Shown here piece after piece: positions 1 to 9,421 of a stretch of DNA of 64,000 nucleotides. The notes beneath the pieces were generated by a model. That model worked only from the letters and a program-made list of their open reading frames with translations. It was not told the DNA's origin and did no database searches. Origin of the DNA: Acidobacteriota bacterium. GTDB lineage: Bacteria > Acidobacteriota > Terriglobia > Bryobacterales > Bryobacteraceae. The stretch covers positions 8,986-72,985 of the forward strand of contig JAPKYX010000087.1 in NCBI GenBank assembly GCA_026394075.1. Reading direction: 5' to 3'. The number at the start of each line of letters is the position of its first letter. Positions within the stretch are counted from its first letter, which is position 1. Position numbers and translations under genes: made by a program.

Positions 1-2
1 AT

Positions 3-1901
3 CTGACGGCGGGCAACTTCACCACCAATGAGCTGCTGCTGGCCAACTTCACGTTGAATTCGGTGATCAGCCCCCGCATTGTGAATGCCTTTACCGCCGG
101 ACACCAGTACTGGAACAACGTCATCGATTCCGACACGAAAGTGCCGAATTTGGCATTTCCGGGCGGCATCTACTTCGGCACCAACGGGAACGTGCCCCAG
201 CAGACGTTCCAGCGCAAGTGGCAGTTCCGCGACGATCTTTCGATCACCGTGGGCAAGCACTCGCTGAAGACCGGATTTGACTATGTGAAGGTTCCCAAAC
301 TGGGTGGCTTCTTCCAGACGCCGGCTACGCTGAATCTCGTCTTCCAGGATCTGCCGAGCAAGATCACCACTGACCGGGTGACCTACCCGAATGGCTTTGC
401 CACTCCGGGCGCCATTACCGGGATGTCGGCCTCTTCCGGCAACCCTTACTTTCTGGGCCAGGATACCGCCATGTTCGGCGTCTACTTCCAGGACGACGTT
501 AAGGTGTCCCGTGACTTCAGCGTCAACATGGGCATGCGCTGGGATGTCGATTTGAACCTGCAGGGTGGCAACGTCCAGGCCCGCAGCCGCACCTATCTCG
601 CTCTGAAGCAGATCGGCAGCCCCTGGGGCGCTCGTCTGCCGAAGAACGACCGGAACAACTTCTCACCGCGTTTGGGTTTTGCCTGGAATGTGGGCGGCGA
701 TACGAAGTTCGTAGTGCGCGGCGGATGGGGCATGTACTTCGGCCAGACCTTCCAGAACATCCCGTTGTTCATGCAACAGCAGGCCAACGATACCGTCTTC
801 ACCCAAACCCTGTCGCTAAACAGCGGCGGCTTTGGGGACAATAACGCCGACATCGTCCCCGGCAATGGCGGGCGGCGCCTGTCTCAGTTCCGTTTTGGCA
901 TCGACCCGCTGCCGCCAATTCCGGCGGCCTCGACGTCGCTGACCCCTGGCTCGGTGGGCCGCCTAGTGGACCCGGACTTCCAGAACCCCTACAACCACCA
1001 ATTCAACTTGGGCGTAGCCTGGCAGCTGAACAACTCGAACGTCATTGAAGTGGAAGGTATCCACGTCCTGGGCTTGCGCGAAGCCAAGCGCCAGAACATC
1101 AACCCGCTGCGGCCCAGCGTCGGCAACACTCGCCCGCTCGGCGCGGCATTCGCCGCGGCTGGCCTGGCGCAGCTGAACCAGATCATCGTCGAATCGTCGA
1201 TCGGTCGTTCACGCTACGACGCCCTGAACATCTCCTACCGCCGCCGTCTGGCCAAGCGGTTCTCGATGAACACGAACTACGTTTACTCAGCGGCGAAAGC
1301 CTACGTTGGTGGCCCGGCCGCCTTCGGCAACGTCGCGATGTACGCGGACAACGTGTTTAACCCGGGCGACTTTGGTTACGCGCCCAACGATGAGCGTCAC
1401 CACTGGGTGTTCTCGGGCGTGCTCGATATGCCGTGGGGTATCAAGGTGGCCCCGATCATGCAGTATGGCTCGGCCCGCCCGTACAACTTGGTCCAGGGGG
1501 TCAACTGGATCGGCAACGGTGCTGGCAATGGTGCGGCCCGCGCCGTTGTATTCGCCAACAACCCCACCGACTACAAGGCCACCATTAATTTGTCAGCCCC
1601 GACCATCCGCGCCGGTGTCGCGGACGGTTCGCTGAAGGTGATCGACTACAACACGGCGCGCGGCCAGGCGTTCTACCAGTTCGACCTGCGCGTTTCGAAG
1701 ACCTTCAAGGTGGCCGAGCGGCATTCGCTCGAATTCATCAGCCAGTTCTTCAACCTGACCAACCGGGCGAATTTTGGCGGCCAGTTCCAGGGCAACATAC
1801 GCGCTGCGAACTTCGGCCAGGCCATTAACTTCATTACCCCCGGCGCGCTGGTGGTACCGAAGTCCTTTGCGGCTGAGCTGGCCGTGCAGTACCGCTTCTA
1901 A
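3..1901 (+). CDS. TonB-dependent receptor, C-terminal part (5' end outside window)
   Basis: The open frame is already running at the window edge and gives about 632 residues, so the signal peptide, regulatory domain and plug lie upstream. What is visible is the outer-membrane beta-barrel: alternating amphipathic strands, repeated 'R-x-G-x-x-Y' and 'NYVYSAAKAY' type strands, the strand 'HSLEFISQFFNLTNRANFG', and a C-terminal phenylalanine (QYRF), the usual signal for barrel assembly. The same end-of-barrel pattern occurs in the complete receptor at 42448-45666, so this is probably an Oar-like paralogue. Substrate is unknown; large carbohydrate or peptide fragments are typical for the family. 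A strong terminator follows. Confidence 0.88.
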   Translation: MTAGNFTTNELLLANFTLNSVISPRIVNAFTAGHQYWNNVIDSDTKVPNLAFPGGIYFGTNGNVPQQTFQRKWQFRDDLSITVGKHSLKTGFDYVKVPKLGGFFQTPATLNLVFQDLPSKITTDRVTYPNGFATPGAITGMSASSGNPYFLGQDTAMFGVYFQDDVKVSRDFSVNMGMRWDVDLNLQGGNVQARSRTYLALKQIGSPWGARLPKNDRNNFSPRLGFAWNVGGDTKFVVRGGWGMYFGQTFQNIPLFMQQQANDTVFTQTLSLNSGGFGDNNADIVPGNGGRRLSQFRFGIDPLPPIPAASTSLTPGSVGRLVDPDFQNPYNHQFNLGVAWQLNNSNVIEVEGIHVLGLREAKRQNINPLRPSVGNTRPLGAAFAAAGLAQLNQIIVESSIGRSRYDALNISYRRRLAKRFSMNTNYVYSAAKAYVGGPAAFGNVAMYADNVFNPGDFGYAPNDERHHWVFSGVLDMPWGIKVAPIMQYGSARPYNLVQGVNWIGNGAGNGAARAVVFANNPTDYKATINLSAPTIRAGVADGSLKVIDYNTARGQAFYQFDLRVSKTFKVAERHSLEFISQFFNLTNRANFGGQFQGNIRAANFGQAINFITPGALVVPKSFAAELAVQYRF

Positions 1902-1931
1902 CGGCAACCCACGCTTTCTCTGAGCGTCCCT

Positions 1932-1980
1932 GGGCGCCCGCCGCAATCTTCGGATTGTGGTTGGGCGCCCGGTTTGTTTT
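1932..1980 (+). terminator. Intrinsic terminator after the TonB-dependent receptor
   Basis: GGGCGCCC at 1932-1939 pairs with GGGCGCCC at 1963-1970. The inner part CAATC-TTCG-GATTG closes on a stable UUCG-type tetraloop, with two or three mismatches between the outer and inner stems. A T-rich tail (GGTTTGTTTT) follows. It sits 30 bases after the receptor stop codon. Confidence 0.8.
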
Positions 1981-2047
1981 GGGGTGCCGCGAGATAGGGG
2001 TGCTGGCAGCCTGACAATTCTGCTAAGATCGCGGCTCAGCAGCCACA

Positions 2048-4078
2048 ATGAGCACCAAGCCGCACTCCCACCAACCGTTCGTCCCCGCGAACGTTCCCAT
2101 GACCGAGTTCACCGTCCGGGCCGTACTGCTCGGGTTGGTGTTGACCATCGTGTTGGGGGCGGCCAATGCCTACCTGGGACTACGCGCCGGACAGACCATT
2201 GCCGCTACCTATCCCGCCGCCGTGATCGGCATGGCCGCAGTGCGGCTCTGGCGCGGCACGATCCTTGAAGAGAACTTGGCCCGTACGGCGGGTTCGATTG
2301 GCGAATCCGTCGCAGCTGGGGCGATCTTCACCATTCCGGCCTTTGTCATCTCCCGCGCCTGGCCGTCGTTTGCACCGGGCGAGGCGTACTGGAAGTCCAC
2401 CGCGTTGATGATGGTGGGCTCCGTGATGGGCGTCTTGTTTGTCAGCCTGGTGCGGCGCGTGCTGGTGGAAGATCCTGAGCTTCCCTACCCCGAATCGGTG
2501 GCCGCGGCGGAGATCCACAAAGCGGGCCAGTCCGGCGCCCAAGGCGCGGGCGTGCTGTTCTGGAACATTGGCCTCGGCGGCCTGGTCTACCTGCTGGGAG
2601 CGATGAAACTGTTCGCGGTGGACAAAGAGTTCTTCTTCCGCATTGGCGAAATGGGCCGCAGCGTGTTGCGTCTGGGCCCGGTCGGTTCCACGCAGACGGT
2701 GGCGACGGGCGCGGTGACCGCAGTCTCGACACCCAGCATTGCTCCGGCGTATCTGGGCGTCGGCTACATCATCGGGCCGCAACTGGCCGCGTTGAACTTC
2801 GCGGGCAGCGTGCTGGCTTGGGGGCTGATGGTACCGCTGCTGATGTATGTGCTGGGTCCGCAAGTGGCGCAGTATGTTCCGGCCGGTGGCCATGACGAAA
2901 GCTGGCTGGGCATGGCCAACGCCGTGTGGCGCTACATTGTGCGGCCCATCGCCGTCGGCACCATGATGGTGGGCGCCGCGTACACGCTTTTCCGCATGCG
3001 GAAGAACTTGACGATGGGCCTCAAGAAAGCGTTCGGCGAGCTGAGCGGCCCCAAGATCGACCTGAGCAAGCTCAACCGCAATGAGCGCTACATGAGTTCG
3101 AAGACCGTGATCGTCATGATCATGGGCGTCTTCCTGCTGATGATCGGCCTCTACGTGCAGCTGTCCGGGAACGTCTTCGCCGGTGTGATCGCGGCGGTAG
3201 TGATGCTGATCGTCGGCTTCTTCTTTGCGACCGTCTCCGGCTATCTGGTGGGCGTGATTGGCTCCTCCAACAACCCGATTTCCGGCCTGACTCTTTCGAC
3301 GCTGATCATCGCGGCACTGCTGATGGTGTCGCTGGGAGTGTCAGGGATGCAGGGCGTGACGGCGGTGTTGGGCGTGGCGGCAGTGGTCTGCGTATCGAGC
3401 GCGGTCTCGGGCGAGCTGTTGCAGGATTTCAAAGTAGGCTACCTGCTGGGCGGAACTCCGCGCACCATCCAGATTGTCGAACTGATCGCCGTGGCGGTGG
3501 CCAGCGCAGTGATGTACTTCCCGCTGCTGATCCTGCATGAGGGCAACATCAAGATGGGCGGCATTGGCTTTGGCGACAAGGCACTGTCCGCACCGCAAGC
3601 CGGGTTGATGGCCTCACTGGCGCAAGGCATCGTCGGAGGCGACATGCCGTGGCCACTGATCGTGTTCGGCATGGCGCTGGGCGTGATGTTCATCATGGTG
3701 CAGGTGAAGAGCGTGATGCTGGTGGCGATCGGCATGTACCTGCCCTTCGGAACAACATCCGCCATCTTCGTGGGCGGCATGATCCGCTGGGTCACCGATA
3801 CTCTGGCCGCCCGCCGCGGCTTCAATGAGGCGCAGAAGGCGCGCGTTGAGAACACCGGAATCCTGGTGGCTTCGGGCTTGATCGCGGGCGAGGCACTGTG
3901 CGGCCTGATCACCGCCTTCTTTGCTTGGCGCGAGATCCCGCTACCGGCCTTCTTCCCGGACCCCTCGATACTGGCTGGCATGCTGGTGATGACCCTGCTG
4001 GCGGCGGTGTTGATCCGCATTCCACTGGCCCACGCGGGGCGTGCGGATGAGCCGGCACCGCCTTCAGCCATGATGTAG
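2048..4078 (+). CDS. OPT family oligopeptide transporter
   Basis: This 676-residue polytopic inner-membrane protein has roughly 15-16 hydrophobic segments spread over its whole length. The N-terminal 'TEFTVRAVLLGLVLTIVLGAANAYLGLRAG' stretch, the 'PYPESVAAAEIHKAG' segment (about residues 147-161) and the 'SNNPISGLTLST' motif (about residues 407-418) are characteristic of bacterial OPT transporters. The family imports oligopeptides or metal chelates, probably driven by the proton gradient. A -10-like TAAGAT at 2024-2029 lies just upstream. It stands alone after the terminator and is followed 62 bases later by the spermidine-synthase-like gene. The exact substrate cannot be read from sequence. 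Confidence 0.93.
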   Translation: MSTKPHSHQPFVPANVPMTEFTVRAVLLGLVLTIVLGAANAYLGLRAGQTIAATYPAAVIGMAAVRLWRGTILEENLARTAGSIGESVAAGAIFTIPAFVISRAWPSFAPGEAYWKSTALMMVGSVMGVLFVSLVRRVLVEDPELPYPESVAAAEIHKAGQSGAQGAGVLFWNIGLGGLVYLLGAMKLFAVDKEFFFRIGEMGRSVLRLGPVGSTQTVATGAVTAVSTPSIAPAYLGVGYIIGPQLAALNFAGSVLAWGLMVPLLMYVLGPQVAQYVPAGGHDESWLGMANAVWRYIVRPIAVGTMMVGAAYTLFRMRKNLTMGLKKAFGELSGPKIDLSKLNRNERYMSSKTVIVMIMGVFLLMIGLYVQLSGNVFAGVIAAVVMLIVGFFFATVSGYLVGVIGSSNNPISGLTLSTLIIAALLMVSLGVSGMQGVTAVLGVAAVVCVSSAVSGELLQDFKVGYLLGGTPRTIQIVELIAVAVASAVMYFPLLILHEGNIKMGGIGFGDKALSAPQAGLMASLAQGIVGGDMPWPLIVFGMALGVMFIMVQVKSVMLVAIGMYLPFGTTSAIFVGGMIRWVTDTLAARRGFNEAQKARVENTGILVASGLIAGEALCGLITAFFAWREIPLPAFFPDPSILAGMLVMTLLAAVLIRIPLAHAGRADEPAPPSAMM

Positions 4079-4140
4079 CTCCTTCAACCGAGCCAGATGC
4101 TCGGGACAGCACGGCTCCGGGTCCGATAACATAAAGAGTC

Positions 4141-6483
4141 TTGTCCCGAGTCTCCACCGTTTCGCCATCTCAAGAACGTTCTGTCTCCTGGCCGCTGGTC
4201 TACCTGGGGGTGCTGCTCACCACCCTGGCGACGCTGCTGATGGAGCTATCGCTGACGCGCATTTTCTCGGTGGTGTTTTACTACCACTTCGCGTTTCTGG
4301 CCATCTCGATCGCGTTGTTCGGGCTGGGCGTCGGCGGCATTTTCTCGTATGTGGTGGCGGGCTGGCGGACGCCGTTGTTCACCAAGCTAGGCTGGCTGGC
4401 GGGCGTGAACAGCCTGGTGGTGTTAGGGTCGCTGGTATTCCTGTTGACCCGCAGTGGCGAGATGAACAACTTCACGCTGGCAGCGGTTTACTTTGCGAGC
4501 GCGCTGCCGTTCTTTCTGGCCGGGGCGATTGTCTCGCTGGTGATCTCGGAAACCATCGGCCGTGTTGATCGGGTCTACTTTTTTGATCTGCTAGGTGCCG
4601 CCGGCGGTTGCCTGTTGCTGGTCCCGCTGCTGAATGCTTTTGGCGGACCGAACACCATCATCGTGGTCGCCATGCTATTTGCGGCTTCCTCGGCGGTCTG
4701 GTTCTCGGTAGACCAGCGCAGCAAAGGCCGCGCCGGTGGCGTCGCGCTGGGCTTGGCCCTGATGGCTCTGCTGCTGATCAACGCCCGCACGGGCTTTATC
4801 GATGTCCGCTATGCCAAAGGCCAAGCCCTGACGCAGGAGCGCTGGTCCAAATGGAACAGCTTTTCGCGCATCGCCCTGGCCCCGGAACCAGGTTCAGGCC
4901 GCACGGCGATTGTGATCGATGCCGACGCCGCCACCGGTATCCCGGAATTCGACTTCGCGAAGCTCACCCCGCAGGATCGCGAAGACCTGCTCTATCAAGG
5001 CCCCGGCCTGCCTTATGTGCTGCGTCCGGGGGCCAAAGCGTTGATCATCGGACCGGGCGGCGGCTGGGATGTGTCACGCGCGCTGGCTTCCGGCTCAAAG
5101 GACATTACCGGCGTCGAGATCAACCCGATCATCGCGACGACGATCATGCGCGACAGGTTCTCCGGACTCTCCAAAGGCCTCTACCTGAAGCCCGAGATCC
5201 GCATCGTGGTCGAAGACGGCCGCAGCTTCGTGCGCCGCACGCCGGAACAGTATCAGGTGTTGCAAGCCACGCTGGTTGATACCTGGGCCTCCACCGCCGC
5301 GGGCGCTTTTGCGCTGTCGGAAAACAATCTCTACACCAGCGACGCCTTCCACGACTATCTGTCCAAGCTGACGCCCGATGGCATGCTCACCTTCACCCGC
5401 TGGGGCTTTGACCCGCCGCGCGAGTCGCTGCGCTTGATCAGTCTGGTGCGAGTGGCGCTGGCGCAACTGGGTGAGAACGAGCCTTGGAAGCACGTGATCA
5501 TTGCCCGGCAAGGCAGCGTGCAAGGCTGGGGTGCGCAGGACACGATGCTGGTCTCGCGCAAGCCGTTTAGCGCCGCGGATATTCAAACGGCCAAAGAGAC
5601 CATCGCCCGGGCCAAGATGCAGCTGATCTATCTGCCGGGTGAAGGTATCCGGTCGCCCTTCGCCGATCTGCTGCTGACCACCGAGCCGGAGCGGTTCTTT
5701 GAGAACTACACCTACAACGTAACGCCCGTCGATGACGACCGGCCATTCTTCTTCTACACCGTCCAGCCGCGTGACCTGTGGGCCTTCCTGACCACCACCA
5801 GCAAGGACAGCGCCGACTACAAGATCAACCGCGCCGTGCCGCTGCTGTTCGGCCTGGTCGGGATCAGCCTGATTGCGACTCTGGTGATCCTGGTGCTGCC
5901 GCCACTGGTGCTAGGCAGCCGCCTGCCCGCCGATGGCCGCGTGCGGCGCTTCCTGCTCTACTTTTTGTCGATCGGCATCGGCTACATCCTCATCCAGGTT
6001 GCCCTCATCCAGAAGTTCGTCCTCTTCCTGGGACACCCCACCTACGCCTTGACCGTGATCATCTTCTCCATGTTGGTGGCCTCCAGTCTGGGCAGTTACT
6101 TCTCCAAGCGCGCCACTCCGGCGCTCCCGCTGGCGGTAACAGCCTTAGTGGCAGTGCTGGCCTTCCTGGCACCGGTGGTCACCGAGGCGGGTGCCGGTTG
6201 GCCGCTAGCCCTGAAGTTCGCCGTCGCAGCGGGCCTAGTGACGCCGGCCGCCTTCCTGATGGGCATGCCCTTCCCCAGCGGCCTGCGATTGCTGGAACAA
6301 ATGCACGCGCCCTCAGTGCGTTGGGCCTGGTCCATCAACGCGGCGGCAAGCGTGCTCGGTTCCGCTGGAGCGATCTTCCTGGCCATCTACCTGGGCCTGC
6401 GCGCCACCCTTCTGATCGGCGGCCTGTTCTATGTGGCGGCCTATCTGGCGGCACTACGCACGCGCGACACTCAGGCGGCGTAG
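4141..6483 (+). CDS. Membrane-embedded spermidine synthase-like protein
   Basis: This 780-residue protein has three parts. About residues 15-215 form six or seven membrane helices. About residues 220-545 form a soluble Rossmann domain of the spermidine synthase/methyltransferase type, with the nucleotide loop 'IIGPGGGWDV' near residue 301 and the acidic 'GVEINP' near residue 324. About residues 565-780 form a second set of six or seven helices. Such fusions are common in Acidobacteria and Myxobacteria and are usually annotated as spermidine synthase or 'MFS-like' proteins, but their reaction is unproven. The start is TTG, with a -10-like TAACAT at 4127-4132 only 8 bases before it. It is about twice the size of a soluble SpeE. 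Confidence 0.8.
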   Translation: MSRVSTVSPSQERSVSWPLVYLGVLLTTLATLLMELSLTRIFSVVFYYHFAFLAISIALFGLGVGGIFSYVVAGWRTPLFTKLGWLAGVNSLVVLGSLVFLLTRSGEMNNFTLAAVYFASALPFFLAGAIVSLVISETIGRVDRVYFFDLLGAAGGCLLLVPLLNAFGGPNTIIVVAMLFAASSAVWFSVDQRSKGRAGGVALGLALMALLLINARTGFIDVRYAKGQALTQERWSKWNSFSRIALAPEPGSGRTAIVIDADAATGIPEFDFAKLTPQDREDLLYQGPGLPYVLRPGAKALIIGPGGGWDVSRALASGSKDITGVEINPIIATTIMRDRFSGLSKGLYLKPEIRIVVEDGRSFVRRTPEQYQVLQATLVDTWASTAAGAFALSENNLYTSDAFHDYLSKLTPDGMLTFTRWGFDPPRESLRLISLVRVALAQLGENEPWKHVIIARQGSVQGWGAQDTMLVSRKPFSAADIQTAKETIARAKMQLIYLPGEGIRSPFADLLLTTEPERFFENYTYNVTPVDDDRPFFFYTVQPRDLWAFLTTTSKDSADYKINRAVPLLFGLVGISLIATLVILVLPPLVLGSRLPADGRVRRFLLYFLSIGIGYILIQVALIQKFVLFLGHPTYALTVIIFSMLVASSLGSYFSKRATPALPLAVTALVAVLAFLAPVVTEAGAGWPLALKFAVAAGLVTPAAFLMGMPFPSGLRLLEQMHAPSVRWAWSINAAASVLGSAGAIFLAIYLGLRATLLIGGLFYVAAYLAALRTRDTQAA

Positions 6484-6514
6484 CCTCCCGGTTATCCTTG
6501 AGGTAGGAGCCTCT

Positions 6515-6823
6515 ATGGTGAACGTCGATTGGTCTAGCTGCCCGGTGGTGGAGAGCGTTCCCGGAAAGATGAGCGGAGCGTGGGTCCTCAAGGGAACCCG
6601 GATGCCCGTTGTGTCGATCCTCGAAAACATTGAATGTGGTGCCAGCCTGGACGACATTCTGGAATGGTTTGATGGTTTGCACCGGGAACAAGTGAAGACG
6701 GCCATCGCCTTCGCCGAACGGAGCCAAGGTCAGCCAACTGCTCACTCCCCCGCCCAGATGCGTATTTTGGTCGATCAGGCCTCGCCGGATTCCCTAGCAT
6801 CGGCACTTAACCGGCCACACTAG
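6515..6823 (+). CDS. DUF433 antitoxin-like protein with a fused toxin relic
   Basis: The 102-residue protein starts at an ATG preceded by TAGGAG with 5-base spacing; a longer in-frame extension upstream overlaps the previous gene and is not needed. Residues 1-75 match the DUF433 winged-helix antitoxin pattern: 'GTRMPVVSILENIECGASLDDILEWF', then 'REQVKTAIAFA'. Residues 82-102 begin with 'MRILVDQASPDSLASAL', which closely resembles the first residues of DUF5615 PIN-like toxins that normally follow DUF433 genes as a separate ORF. I infer that a toxin gene was deleted and its first codons fused in frame to the antitoxin. Confidence 0.8.
   Translation: MVNVDWSSCPVVESVPGKMSGAWVLKGTRMPVVSILENIECGASLDDILEWFDGLHREQVKTAIAFAERSQGQPTAHSPAQMRILVDQASPDSLASALNRPH
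6758..6823 (+). pseudogene. 5' remnant of a DUF5615 (PIN-like) toxin gene
   Basis: The ATG at 6758 opens 21 codons reading MRILVDQASPDSLASALNRPH before a stop. DUF5615 toxins start with the same pattern (M-R/K-I-L-V/L-D-x-x-L-P-x-x-L). The usual toxin is about 110-120 residues and nothing toxin-like follows the stop. It is read in the same frame as the DUF433 antitoxin, so no separate toxin would be made. Confidence 0.5.
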
Positions 6824-6831
6824 GAATCGTT

Positions 6832-7368
6832 ATGGTCGCATGCCCGAATTGCTCAATGGTTCACCCGAACGGAACCGACCGCTGTGAATGTGGAGCAGCT
6901 TTGCTCGCCAAGAGCGCGCAGCCGCCCGGAGCACCTGCACCGCGGGCCGAAGGTCCACCGTTAGATCGGTCCTGGCTTCCCGGGCTCTTGATTGTGGCCG
7001 TATTCGCAATCGGCCTGTATGTCTTCTCTTCCGACAGCCCCAGCAATGCGACAGCCCCGCCAGATCAACCGCACTCACGGCAACTTGAGCAATACATGCG
7101 AGATGCTTTCGGCGGATCGAATCCCACGCCCTGGATGATACCCGTCGTCGGGTTTCGCGCGAGGGCCCAGATTGCTACGATCGAAGTAAGAGCTGGAACT
7201 TCAACCACAGTCGCAAAGGACCTGTGCAGCGCGGCCGGCGGGTTCTTGTTCAGCAACGAGAACAGGACGGGCATGGATTCGGTGGAAATTGTGACACCGG
7301 ATAACATTCTGTTGGCATGGCGGTATGGTTCCTCGCGACCATGCAAAATAGGACCACTGAAGCGATAG
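6832..7368 (+). CDS. Zinc-ribbon, single-pass membrane protein of unknown function
   Basis: 178 residues. Residues 1-25 contain CPNC and CEC pairs (C4, C7, C18, C20) forming a short zinc ribbon of the DUF2116/zinc-ribbon type. A Pro-rich linker follows, then one membrane helix at about residues 48-65 ('LPGLLIVAVFAIGLYVF'). The C-terminal 110 residues are probably extracytoplasmic and end near 'ILLAWRYGSSRPCKIGPLKR'. The ATG lies 9 bases after the DUF433 stop. I do not recognise the C-terminal domain. A zinc ribbon followed by one helix is common in small bacterial membrane proteins, so no function is proposed. Confidence 0.7.
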   Translation: MVACPNCSMVHPNGTDRCECGAALLAKSAQPPGAPAPRAEGPPLDRSWLPGLLIVAVFAIGLYVFSSDSPSNATAPPDQPHSRQLEQYMRDAFGGSNPTPWMIPVVGFRARAQIATIEVRAGTSTTVAKDLCSAAGGFLFSNENRTGMDSVEIVTPDNILLAWRYGSSRPCKIGPLKR

Positions 7369-7410
7369 CGGTAGAAGTGGCAGAAGACCGAACGATGCGC
7401 GCCGGCACCG

Positions 7411-8133
7411 TTACACCTGCGGCCACTGGGCTTGCATCTTGCGCATCCCCCGCAACCAGCGTTCGTGGTCCGTACCGCGGTTCTGCATGTACTTGGCGAC
7501 TTCCGGGTGCGGCAGAATGAGAAACTGCTCCGCGGCCAGCGCGGCCACGGTAACGTCCGCCAGATACTCCGGCTCAATCGCACCCTGGAGCAGAAAGCCC
7601 GAGCCTTGCTCCGCTGCGTCCTTCAGCATGTCCGTCTTCACCCCTTGCGGGCACAACGCCGAAACGCGAATCCCCCGGTCGTGATAAGTGACCGAGAGCC
7701 ACTCCGAGAACGCCAGCGCCGCGTGCTTAGTGACCGAATAGGGCGCGGAGCCGATCTGCATCAACAAACCCGCGGCGGAGACGGTGTTCAAGAAGTAGCC
7801 GTGGCCGCGTTCCAGCCAGACGGGCAGAAGGTGCCGCGCGGCCCAGATGTGGGCCATGGTGTTGATGCGCCAAATACGCTCCCAGCCTTCGTCGGGCACT
7901 TCGGCTCCGCCCGGAATACCAATGCCGGCGTTCGAGACGAACAGGTCGATGTCGCCAGCTTGGGCGATGAGACTGACCAGTTGGTCTTCTTGGGAGACAT
8001 CGCAGGTGACGTCGGCGTTCTTCAAGTCCGCTGTGAGGACGGTGGCGCCTTCCTGGCGAAAGCGCGTGGCCAGAGCCGCGCCAATGCCCGCTCCGCCTCC
8101 GGTGATGACGACGCGTTTGCCGTCCAGCGTCAT
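7411..8133 (-). CDS. SDR family oxidoreductase
   Basis: This 240-residue classical short-chain dehydrogenase/reductase has the dinucleotide-binding loop TGGGAGIG (residues 11-18), the structural NAG motif (68-70), a catalytic serine near residue 119 and the Y-x-x-x-K pair (Y132, K136). An acidic residue after the second strand ('TADLKNADVTCDV') suggests NAD(H) preference. It is the last gene of the reverse operon containing the phosphotransferase, histidine phosphatase and acyl-CoA dehydrogenase, so it probably oxidises or reduces a hydroxyacyl- or ketoacyl-CoA intermediate. The substrate is inferred from context only. Confidence 0.92.
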   Translation of the reverse strand: MTLDGKRVVITGGGAGIGAALATRFRQEGATVLTADLKNADVTCDVSQEDQLVSLIAQAGDIDLFVSNAGIGIPGGAEVPDEGWERIWRINTMAHIWAARHLLPVWLERGHGYFLNTVSAAGLLMQIGSAPYSVTKHAALAFSEWLSVTYHDRGIRVSALCPQGVKTDMLKDAAEQGSGFLLQGAIEPEYLADVTVAALAAEQFLILPHPEVAKYMQNRGTDHERWLRGMRKMQAQWPQV

Positions 8134-8187
8134 GCGCGACCGCCGAGGACCGAAGCGACCCAGGCACGCTGCGGGGAAAGGTTAGAG

Positions 8188-8217
8188 ACCGCTCCTGCTG
8201 GTCGCGGCTCGGTACGG
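8188..8217. repeat. Dispersed GC-rich repeat, copy A
   Basis: A 30-base element, ACCGCTCCTGCTGG followed by TCGCGGCTCGGTACGG, has complementary ends (ACCG...CGGT). The same core occurs between genes at 18659-18693, 23475-23504, 48495-48636 and, diverged, 58309-58414. Here it lies between the acyl-CoA dehydrogenase and SDR genes of one operon. Its size and intergenic position resemble REP-type elements. Confidence 0.7.
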
Positions 8218-8233
8218 CATCTTCCGCCGGTTG

Positions 8234-9412
8234 CTACCACTTCTTCAGCTCCCACTTCGCCACCGCATCACGATGGACTTCATCGGGGCCATCGGCCAAC
8301 CGCAGCGTGCGGGCGTTGCCCCAGTGCCAGGCCATCGGGAAGTCGTCACAGACCCCCGCGCCGCCATGAGCCTGTATAGCCCGGTCCAGCACTTGCAGCG
8401 CGACGTTGGGCGCGATGATCTTGATCATGGCGATCTCGGAGCGGGCTTCTTTATTGCCCACCGTGTCCATCATCCAGGCGGCCTTCAGGACGAGTAGCCG
8501 GGCTTGTTCGATCTCAATGCGGGACGTCGCGATGTCGGCCATGATGGTGCCCTGTTCGGCCAGCTTCTTGCCGAAGGCCACACGCTGCTTCACGCGCTTC
8601 ACCATTGCCTCCAGCGCCCGTTCGGCCACGCCCATCAACCGCATGCAGTGGTGAATGCGGCCCGGCCCCAGGCGGCCTTGGGCGATCTCAAAGCCACGGC
8701 CTTCGCCCAAGAGAATGTTGCTGGCCGGCACGCGCACGTTGACGAAATCCACTTCGCCGTGGCCGTGCGGAGCATGGTCGTAGCCAAAGACGTTCAGCAT
8801 GCGCCGGATGGTGACGCCGGGCGTATCCATCGGCACCAGGATCATCGATTGCTGCTTGTGCTTCTCGGCAGTGGGGTCCGTCTTGCCCATGAAGATGCAG
8901 ATTTTGCAGCGTGGATCACCAGCGCCTGAAGTCCACCACTTGCGGCCATTGATGATGTAGCTGTCGCCATCGCGCACAATCGAGCTTTGGATGTTGGTCG
9001 CATCCGACGATGCCACGTCCGGCTCCGTCATGCCGAAGCAACTGCGGATTTCGCCGTTCAGTAGCGGAGCCAGCCATTGCGTCTTCTGCTCCATCGTCCC
9101 GTAGCGCATCAGCACTTCCATGTTGCCGGTGTCCGGCGCGGAGCAGTTGAACACCTCCGCCGCCATCGGCGACCGGCCCATGATCTCGCACAGCGGCGCG
9201 TACTCAAGGTTGGTCAATTCGGCAAACAGGTTCCACAGGCCCGCCGCGCGCGCCTTGGGTTTCAGGTCTTCGATAATCTGAACGGGCTGCCAGCGGTCGC
9301 CCGTGGCGATCTGCTGCTCGTAGAGCTTTTCGTTCGGATAGACATGCTCATCCATAAAGGCGGTGAGCGAAGCCTGAAGCTGTTTGACCTTGTCGGAAAA
9401 CTGGAAGTCCAC
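8234..9412 (-). CDS. Acyl-CoA dehydrogenase, ACAD10/11-like
   Basis: 392 residues, the full length of a flavin-dependent acyl-CoA dehydrogenase, with N-terminal helical, middle beta ('[17 protein letters not shown]') and C-terminal helical domains. Several stretches are hallmarks of the ACAD11-like branch rather than of fatty-acyl dehydrogenases: '[16 protein letters not shown]', '[17 protein letters not shown]', '[19 protein letters not shown]' and '[13 protein letters not shown]'. ACAD10/11 and bacterial LvaC act with a kinase on 4-hydroxyacyl-CoA, removing the phosphate from the phosphorylated intermediate. The kinase-like gene two positions upstream fits that role, though activity on this substrate here is inferred. 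Confidence 0.93.
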   Translation of the reverse strand: MDFQFSDKVKQLQASLTAFMDEHVYPNEKLYEQQIATGDRWQPVQIIEDLKPKARAAGLWNLFAELTNLEYAPLCEIMGRSPMAAEVFNCSAPDTGNMEVLMRYGTMEQKTQWLAPLLNGEIRSCFGMTEPDVASSDATNIQSSIVRDGDSYIINGRKWWTSGAGDPRCKICIFMGKTDPTAEKHKQQSMILVPMDTPGVTIRRMLNVFGYDHAPHGHGEVDFVNVRVPASNILLGEGRGFEIAQGRLGPGRIHHCMRLMGVAERALEAMVKRVKQRVAFGKKLAEQGTIMADIATSRIEIEQARLLVLKAAWMMDTVGNKEARSEIAMIKIIAPNVALQVLDRAIQAHGGAGVCDDFPMAWHWGNARTLRLADGPDEVHRDAVAKWELKKW

Positions 9413-9421
9413 GGCTGGATT

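Noticed and set aside
4088-4104. CCGAGC-CAGAT-GCTCGG hairpin after the OPT transporter
   Set aside because: Only six base pairs and no T-run; too weak to call a terminator.
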